In this document: piece after piece, positions 57,190 through 64,000 of the stretch
How the letters are laid out: the number at the start of each line of letters is the position of its first letter
How positions within the stretch are numbered: position 1 is the first letter of the stretch
Origin: Nicotiana tabacum
Taxonomy: Eukaryota; Streptophyta; Magnoliopsida; Solanales; Solanaceae
Length of the DNA: 64,000 nucleotides
Reading direction: 5' to 3'
Assembly: GCF_000715075.1 (NCBI RefSeq)
Contig: NC_134085.1
Coordinates: 157,074,178 to 157,138,177, forward strand
Notes under the pieces: model-generated
The model's database searches: none
The model's input: the letters and a program-made list of their open reading frames with translations, nothing else
Told to the model about the DNA's origin: nothing
Position numbers and translations under genes: made by a program

Positions 57190-60100
57190 TTACGCATAAT
57201 ATCTCTTGACTGCATCTGAATTGATAGCCATGTCGACACATCTACCTTCGACATCTGTCAAACACAAAGCACCATTGGCCAAGACTCTGGTCACGATATA
57301 AGGCCCTTGCCAATTTGGGGCGAATTTGCCTTTTGCCTCGACCTGATGTGGGAGGATCTTCTTCAATACCTGCTGCCCTACTTCAAACTTCCTGGGGCGC
57401 ACCTTTTTATTATACGCTCTTGCCATTCTCTTCTGGTACAACTGACCATGGCACACTGCTGCCAATCTTTTCTCATCTATCAGGCTCAACTGTTCCAAGC
57501 GAGCTTTGATCCATTCATCATCATCAATTCCGGCTTCAGCGACAATTCGGAGGGACGGAATTTCGACCTCCGCTGGTATCACGGCCTCAGTTCCATACAC
57601 CAACAAATAAGGAGTTGTGCCTATGGAAGTCCGGACGGTAGTGCGGTAACCCAACAAAGCAAAGGGTAATTTCTCGTGCCACTGTCTGGACCCTTCCACC
57701 ATTTTTCGCAGTATCTTCTTGATATTCTTATTGGCTGCTTCGACTGCTCCATTTGCCTTAGGACGATATGGGGTGGAATTGCGGTGTGTAATCTTGAATT
57801 GTTGGCATACCTCTCTCATCAAGCTGCTATTAAGATTCGCACCGTTATCCGTGATGATCACTTTTGGGATCCCAAATCTGCAGATGATATGGGAGTGAAC
57901 AAAGTCCACCACTGCCTTCTTGGTTACTGATTTGAAGGTTTTAGCCTCAACCCATTTGGTGAAGTAATCAATGGTCACTAGAATGAACCTATGACCGTTG
58001 GACGCTGCTGGCTCGATGGGCCCAATGACATCCATGCCCCATGCTACAAACGGCCAGGGTGCTGACATCGTATGTAACTCTGTTGGCGGAGAATGAATCA
58101 AATCTCCATGTATCTGGCACTGATGGCATTTCCTTACGAAAGTGATACAGTCGTGTTCCATGGTTAGCCAATAACACCCTGTTCGAAGGATCTTTCTTGC
58201 CAATACATATCTGCTCATGTGCGGCCCACAAACTCTGGCATGTACTTCCGCCATAACCGTCGTTGCCTGCCCGGCATCTATGCATCTCAACAATCCCAAA
58301 TCCGGGGTTCTTTTGTACAATACTCCTCCACTGAGGAAGAAACCATTCGACAAACGCCGAAGGGCTCTTTTTTGGTCCCTAGAGGCATGTTCCGGATATA
58401 TCCCCATCCCGAGGTATTCCTTGATATCATGAAACCAGGGTTCGCCATCTGCTTCTTCTTCTATGGCATTGCAGTAGGCGTGCTGATCACGGACCTGGAT
58501 GTGTAGAGGGTCAACATACATTTTGTCAGGGTGGTGCAGCATTGATGCTAAGGTGGCTAAGGCATCCGCAACCTCATTGTGAATTCTCGGGATGTGTTTG
58601 AACTTTACCGATCGAAATTGCTTGCTCAGATCATGCAAGCATTGTCGGTATGGTATGAGCTTTAGATCTCGTGTTTCCCATTCACCCTGAATTTGATGTA
58701 CCAAGAGGTCCGAGTCTCCCAAGACCAAGACGTCTTGGACATCCATGTCAGCAGCCAAGCGCAGACCCAGAATGCAAGCCTCATATTCGGCCATATTATT
58801 GGTGCAATAGAAGCGCAGTTGAGCCGTAACAGGATAATGCCGTTCTGTTTCAGAAATGAGTACTGCTCCTATTCCAACCCCTTTTGCGTTTGCAGCTCCA
58901 TCGAAGAAAAGCTTCCAACCCGGTTCCTCAGGTAATTCCAACTCATTCGTATGCATCACCTCTTCGTCAGGAAAATACGTTCTTAAGGGCTCGTATTTTT
59001 CATCAACGGGATTCTCTGCCAAATGGTCTGCCAGTGCCTGGGCTTTCATGGCCGTCCTCGTCACATAGATGATATCAAACTCTGTGAGCAGAATTTGCCA
59101 TTTTGCCAACCTTCCCGTGGGCATAGGTTTCTGAAAGATATACTTCAATGGGTCCAAGCGGGATATGAGATAAGTAGTATATGAAGAGAGGTAGTGCTTC
59201 AACTTCTGAGCTACCCAAGTTAGGGCGCAACACGTTTTCTCGAGTTGAGTGTACTTGACCTCATGCACTGTGAATTTCTTGCTAAGATAGTAGATGGCCT
59301 GCTCCTTCCTCCCTGTGTCATCATGTTGCCCCAGTACACAACCAAATGAATTTTCCAAGACCGTCAGGTAAAGGATTAGGGGTTTCCCGGGCTTAGGCGG
59401 GACCAATACGGGTGGATTAGACAGATACCCTTTGATTTGGTCGAAGGCCTCCTGACACTCTGCTGTCCAACCTACTGCAGCGTCCTTTCTCAGCAGCCGA
59501 AATATGGGCTCACAAGTTGCTGTGAGTTGAGCGATGAACCTGCTGATATAATTGAGTCTACCCAGCAAACTCATTACCTCTGTTTTGTTCCTTGGCGGTG
59601 GCAAATCTCGGATGGATTCAATTTTGGACGGGTCTAACTCAATTCCCCGTCGACTGACGATGAATCCTAGCAACTTTCCTGATGGAACCCCGAATGCGCA
59701 TTTGGCCGGGTTAAGCTTGATATCATACCTCCGGAGTCTTTGGAAAAATCTCCTTAGGTCTGCTACATGGTCTTCCTGACGCCAAGATTTGATGATCACA
59801 TCATCGACGTACACCTCTATTTCTTTGTATATCATGTCATGAAACACAGCAGTCATTGCTCGTATGTACGTTGCCCCAGCGTTCTTTAACCCGAACGGCA
59901 TTACCCGATAGCAGTAGGTTCCCCATGGAGTAATAAACGCTGTCTTCTCAGCATCCTCTTCGTCCATTAGGATCTAATGATAACCCGCATAGCAATCCAC
60001 AAAGGATCCGATCTCGCGCCCAGCGCAATTATCGATCAGGATATGAATGTTGGGTAACGGGAAATTGTCTTTGGGACTTGCTTTGTTGAGGTTGCGGTAG

Positions 60101-60667
60101 TCGACGCACACCCTGATTTTTCCATCCTTCTTTGGGACTGGTACCACATTGGCCAGCCAATCGGGATATCGAGTGACCCGAATGACCTTCGATTGCAACT
60201 GCTTGATCACTTCTTCTTTGATTTTTACACTCATTTTTGTTTTAAATTTCCTTAGTTTTTGCTTGACCGGAGGGTATGCCGGGTCAGTGGGTAGTTTGTG
60301 AACCACTAAATTGGTGCTCAATCCAGGCATATCATCATATGACCATGCAAAAACATCTTTGAATTCCCTGAGAGTTTCGATCAATTCTGCTTTGACATTC
60401 GGCTCAATGTGGATGCTAATTTTGGTCTCTTGGATGTTATCAGCGTCTCCTAGATTCACAGCCTCAGTGTCATTTAGGTTAGGCTTGGGTTTCTCTTCAA
60501 ATTGGCACAGTTCTCGGTTTATTTCTTCGAAGGCTTCCCCTTCGTCACATTCGGATTCATTATCACAAACGACCTCTTGCATCATTGAGTCAGATTCAGA
60601 TTGATTTATTAGACTAGGTCGAAGATCCGCTGTGCATGCCATGTCATTAGGACCAGTAAAAAGAGAA
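57190..60667 (-). pseudogene. pol of element B: RT, RNase H, second RNase H, integrase
   Basis: One frame of about 1160 codons with a single TAG at 59974-59976, inside the RT motif between CYAGYH and ILMDEEDAEKTAF. RT starts near 60250 (LANVVPVPKKDGKIRVCVDY). The catalytic EVYVDDVIIK is near 59805. The first RNase H (LILYLTVLENSFGCVLGQ) seems to lack its first catalytic Asp. The second, archaeal-type RNase H begins WKLFFDGAANAKGVGIGAVL near 58915 and keeps D-E-D-D. Integrase has HARVCGPHMSRYVLARK, a CHQC pair, MDVIGPIEPAASNG, IITDNGANLNSSL and KANGAVEAANKN, and ends SDAVKRYYA. Aside from the stop it looks complete. The start at 60667 assumes splicing. Confidence 0.9.
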
Positions 60668-60848
60668 CTGTTCAGAAAGAAAAAGAACAAAACAAGAAAT
60701 TAAAATGGGACAAAAGAAAAGAACTTTATTAAATTTGCAGGATAAAAAGGGTTCACACTTTTACAAAACGAAAGTAAAATTGGGATTACACCCTTGAATA
60801 ATCCGATCAAACAAACAAACAAACAAAACATTAATCAAAGCCTACTAC
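60668..60848 (-). other. Candidate GT-AG intron between gag-pro and pol of element B
   Basis: On the minus strand the gag-pro ORF ends at a TGG-TAG-TAG. The GT inside TGGTAGTAG (60848-60847) can act as a donor. The next AG after a strong pyrimidine run is TTTTTCTTTCTGAACAG, ending at 60668. Removing these 181 bases joins gag-pro to pol in frame. Ogre elements are known to splice an intron at this place. Splicing here is inferred, not shown. Confidence 0.55.
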
Positions 60849-62947
60849 CAAGACTCCCCTCGGACAGGAAGAGGAGTAACCGTCCAATTGTTGGTCTTGG
60901 CCTCAGGCCCCACGAATTGTATCTCTGCTCTGCTGGAACCCTCTCCAGCTTCCACCATACTGACATCCGCGAATAGTCTCTCAAAACTCTGATTCAGGTC
61001 TTCACTTATGCCGATCGAAGGTCCTCGAATCTTTGGGATCGCTGACCCCTTGGCACTAGCTTTAACAAAAGACCTTGAGAGGCGTGGCACTGGTTTGGGC
61101 AGAGACCAGACTCTCTTCTTCATTTTTCGCGCTTGCTTCCTGTCTGCTGCGGTTGGCTTGAACCCCAACCCGAAAGTTTCCAGATTTTTAGGAAGGGAGA
61201 CAGGTTGGACTATCCCTTGAAGTTCAACTCCCAGGCCTTTTCCCGGCACAAACCCATTACCCAGCATTTCTGATACCATCATGACTGTTGCGGCAGTCAC
61301 CCTAGGGTGCGGGATGATTTCTCCTTCAGAAATTTTGTTGGCCGACCCTGTATCGAGAATCTGGTAGACCCAGGGACCCTTGTCATCAGTGGTCTCTATG
61401 AAAGGCACAATGGTTCCGCCCATGGTGCATGTTGTATCCTCGCCGTGCAACACGACCTCTTGTCTTTCCCACTCGAACTTCACTGTCTGATGTAGGGTGG
61501 AAGGCACCATTTTAGCTACATGAATCCAAGGTCGTCCTAACAGCAAGTTGTAAGATACCGTGGCGTCCAATACCTGGAATTCCATGGTAAACAGGACCGG
61601 GCCAATGGTCAGTTCAAGTACAACATCCCCCACAGTGGCTGTTCCGTTTCCGTCAAACCCCCGGACACAGATGCTATTCTCCCGGATTCTTCCACGGTCA
61701 ATCTTTAACTGGTCCAGGGTGGATAATGGACAAATATTGGCGCTTGAGCCGTTATCCACCAATACTCGAGTTACCACCGAGTCTTCACATTTGACAGCTA
61801 GGTATAGAGCTTTGTTATGCTCCGTACCTTCCACCGGCAGGTCATCATCTGAGAATGTTACCCTGTTCACCTCGAAAATCTTGCTGGCAATGGTTTCCAG
61901 GTGGTTTACAGAAATCTCACTGGGTACATGGGCCTCGTTCAATATCTTTAACAGGGCCCGACGATGTTCCTCGGAATGGAGGAGTAATGACAATAGTGAG
62001 ATCTGGGCAGGTGTTTTTCTCAGCTGCTCAACCACAGAATAGTCTTGTACTTTCATCTTCCTCAGGAAGTCTTCAGCCTCTTCTTCTGACACTGGCTTCT
62101 TGGTTGCCACTGGGTTGGTTTTTCTTAACTCCACCGGAGCAAAACATCGACCTGATCGAGTCAGCCCTTGCGCTTCACAACTGACTTCTTCCACCTGTTT
62201 TCCTTGGTACGTCACCACTGCTTTTTCATATTTCCAGGGCACAGCCCTGCTGTCAAGCATTGGCAGTTGGACCACCGGCTTTATGGTCACCCGTTCTCCA
62301 CATACCCCTTTCAACATGACTGCCGGTGTGGGCAGGATCCCTGGTATTACCAACTTGCTTGGCTCGGGTTTGCTTGCTATGACGGACGGGCTCTTCCCCC
62401 ATATTACTACCGGCTTGACGCCTTCTCCCTGCGACTGTACATTTGTTCCTCCACTGGTTAAGACTTCTTTTGGGGCAGCTTGGATCATCATCACTGTTTG
62501 TGAGGGTTTTCTTAATTCTCCTCCCTCACACACCAACTCAATCATGTGAGTTTCGTGGTGCGCTGGCAGTGGGTTTTGGTTGATGTTAGGAGCCTCCGGT
62601 GTCTGGACCTCGATCTTATTGGTGTCAATAAGATCCTGTATGGCATGCCTTAACTTCCAGCACTTCTCGGTATCGTGCCCGAGCATCCCTGAACAGTATT
62701 CACAACTGATTGAACGATCCAAATTCTGAGGCGGGGGATTTGGTTCCCGAGTATGGACAGGACTAACCAAACCCAATTGCCGCAGCTTGTGGAACACAGC
62801 GGTGTAGGTTTCTCCCAGTTCGGTGAAGGTTCTTTGCTTCCGCAACCTGTCATTTCTGGCATCTGGATTTCCCCGGAAACCTGCCCCTGAAGGATTTCTA
62901 TATGCCCTTGGTGGAGGGTAAGTGTTTTGTGGTGGTGCATATATGTT
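60849..62947 (-). pseudogene. gag C-terminus and protease with G-patch (element B)
   Basis: This continues the same frame as 62948-63892 after one TAG at 62948-62950. It has a zinc knuckle CEYCSGMLGHDTEKCWKL near 62700 and a long variable linker. The aspartic protease follows with VTRVLVDNGSSANICPLSTL near 61750 (D-N-G in place of D-S/T-G) and ATVSYNLLLGRPWIH near 61540. A G-patch-like segment EMLGNGFVPGKGLGVELQG lies near 61240. The conventional stop is TAG 60845-60847. If the intron is used, the last codon is split. G-patch domains bind RNA or nucleic-acid helicases in other systems. Here it may help the protease or cDNA synthesis, which is inference. Confidence 0.85.
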
Positions 62948-64000
62948 CTAGGGAGTCGGTGCGCGCCATTGTGGGCGAACCGGAGGCTGAGTGTATACCT
63001 GGGCTTGGTGTACGGAATAATGTGGTTCTCGATGTGGATAGAAATTTTGTGGTGGGTTGTATGGGTAGTTTGACCTGTGAGGCCTGGGTTGGTTGTAGTG
63101 CGGCCTACCAGCCCTGGACCAACTGCTTGCCTCGATCGTGGCAACCTCTTCTTTCTTTCTTCTTAGCGCACCTCCCGTGCCGCTTTGAATAGCCTGGGTT
63201 GTGGCCTTAAGTGCTGAATAGTTTAAGATTTTGTCCGACCTCAAACCTTCTTCTATCATGACCCCTATTTTGACCACCTCGTTGAAAGATTTTCCAACCG
63301 TTGTCACCAAGTGACCAAAGTAGGTTGGATCCAATGTCTGCAAAAAGTAGTCTACCATCTCTCCCTCTCTCATGGGAGGATCGACCCTAGCTACTTGTTC
63401 TCTCCAGCGGAACCCGAACTCGTGAAAACTTTCTCCGGGTTTCTTCCCAGTTCTCAATAACGTGAGACGGTCAGGGACTATCTCCAGATTGTACTGGAAA
63501 TGACCTGCAAAAGCCTGCGCCAGGTCATCCCACGTGTACCACCTGCTGAAATCCTGCCTTGTATACCATTCCAGTGCAGATCCGCTCAGACTTTGGCCGA
63601 AATAAGCTATCAAAAGCTCATCCTTGCCTCCTGCCCCTCTCATTTTGCTACAGAATCCCCGCAAATGTGCCATGGGATCACCGTGCCCTTCATATAAATC
63701 AAACTTGGGCATCTTGAACCCAGCCGGGAGTTGGACATCTGGGAAAGGGCACAGATCTTTGTATGCCACGCTGACTTGATTGCCCAGCCCGTGTAAGTTC
63801 CTGAAGGATTGCTCCAGGCTTTTGAACTTTCTCAACACTTCATCCTGTTCAGGGGCCTTAACCGGCTTCTCAACCTCTGCCGGTACTTCCAAATGGGGAT
63901 TGTAAGCCTGTGGTTCGGGTGCATGGAATGTAGGCTCAGGGGATAGTATTGTGTATCGTGAGCCTGAAACAATGGCTCACTGGTCGTTCGCTGCAAAGGG
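62948..64000 (-). pseudogene. gag of element B, runs off right edge
   Basis: Capsid domain in the open stretch below 63892. It includes VQLPAGFKMPKFDLYEGHGD, HLRGFCSKMRG, LSGSALEWYTRQDFSRWYTW, LAQAFAGHFQYNLEIVPDRL and PGESFHEFGFRWREQVARVD, followed by a His/Pro/Tyr-rich tail. The codon at 63892 is TTG, not ATG, and coding continues upstream into the window edge, where the frame seems to shift near 63945. A TAG at 62948-62950 separates it from the protease part. It is part of the virus-like particle of the element. Confidence 0.85.

Larger units (their letters stand above)
49246..64000 (-). mobile_element. Tat/Ogre-like Ty3/gypsy element B, 3' part
   Basis: A large minus-strand element running off the right edge. 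Visible order from the left is 3' LTR, polypurine tract, 3.7 kb 3' region with a 41-bp array, integrase, two RNase H domains, RT, a candidate intron, protease with G-patch, and gag. Pol has one internal stop and gag-pro has one, so it is much better preserved than its neighbours. A probable TSD GCAGC lies at 49241-49245, but its partner is outside the window. Confidence 0.9.

Noticed and set aside
1..64000. tRNA, rRNA or snoRNA genes
   Set aside because: Only primer binding sites complementary to tRNA ends were seen. No cloverleaf or rRNA sequence.
1..64000. Endogenous pararetrovirus (caulimovirid) copy
   Set aside because: All RT regions are followed by integrase of Ty3/gypsy order or belong to copia. 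No movement protein or coat domain seen.

Overview
This window looks like plant nuclear heterochromatin, most likely from a Solanaceae species and possibly Nicotiana. That host call is an inference from the kinds of retroelements present and from a short fragment resembling the scopoletin-pathway 6'-hydroxylase family. I found no intact host gene, rRNA, tRNA gene or CRISPR. Almost every base can be assigned to transposable elements inserted into one another, and most coding sequences are broken.

Left third (1-33312). The outermost element is a minus-strand Ty3/gypsy chromovirus of Tekay/Del type. Its right-hand copy is complete (LTR 23618-25677, internal region 25678-31254, LTR 31255-33312). 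Its left LTR is also the 5' LTR of a second internal region that runs leftwards off the window (23617-23380, then 947-1), so the two copies form an LTR-sharing tandem. The left copy's gag was hit by a solo LTR (948-3021 plus 22992-23379, TSD GTGTC). That solo LTR was hit by a 20 kb Athila-like element (3022-22986, TSD GCACC). The Athila 3' LTR was hit by a small minus-strand chromovirus of Galadriel/Reina type (16629-22423, TSD CTAAG). All three junction pairs can be read to the base.

Middle (33313-40719). A short stretch of older sequence survives here: a fragment resembling a 2-oxoglutarate-dependent dioxygenase, a 43-bp minisatellite and about 450 bp of unassigned AT-rich DNA. A hAT DNA transposon (33749-37446, 8-bp TSD TTACAAGC) split the minisatellite. 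It carries a long but internally deleted transposase ORF. A plus-strand Ty1/copia element of Ale/Retrofit type follows and is cut off in its integrase.

Right third (40720-64000). A minus-strand Tat/Ogre-like Ty3/gypsy element (A) inserted into the copia integrase. A second, younger Tat/Ogre-like element (B, from 49246) inserted into the reverse transcriptase of A. B has a 4.2 kb LTR, a 3' region holding about 33 copies of a 41-bp repeat, a nearly intact pol with two RNase H domains, and a gag-protease ORF with a G-patch. A candidate GT-AG intron separates gag-pro from pol. B runs off the right edge in gag.

Most coding damage, notably in the Athila pol, is nonsense transitions of the kind left by cytosine methylation and deamination. 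I did not find a convincing new biological system. The best leads are the promoter-like module and unidentified ORF of the Athila element, the intron of Tat element B, the 3' tandem arrays of the two Tat elements, the LTR-sharing Tekay tandem, and the truncated hAT ORF.
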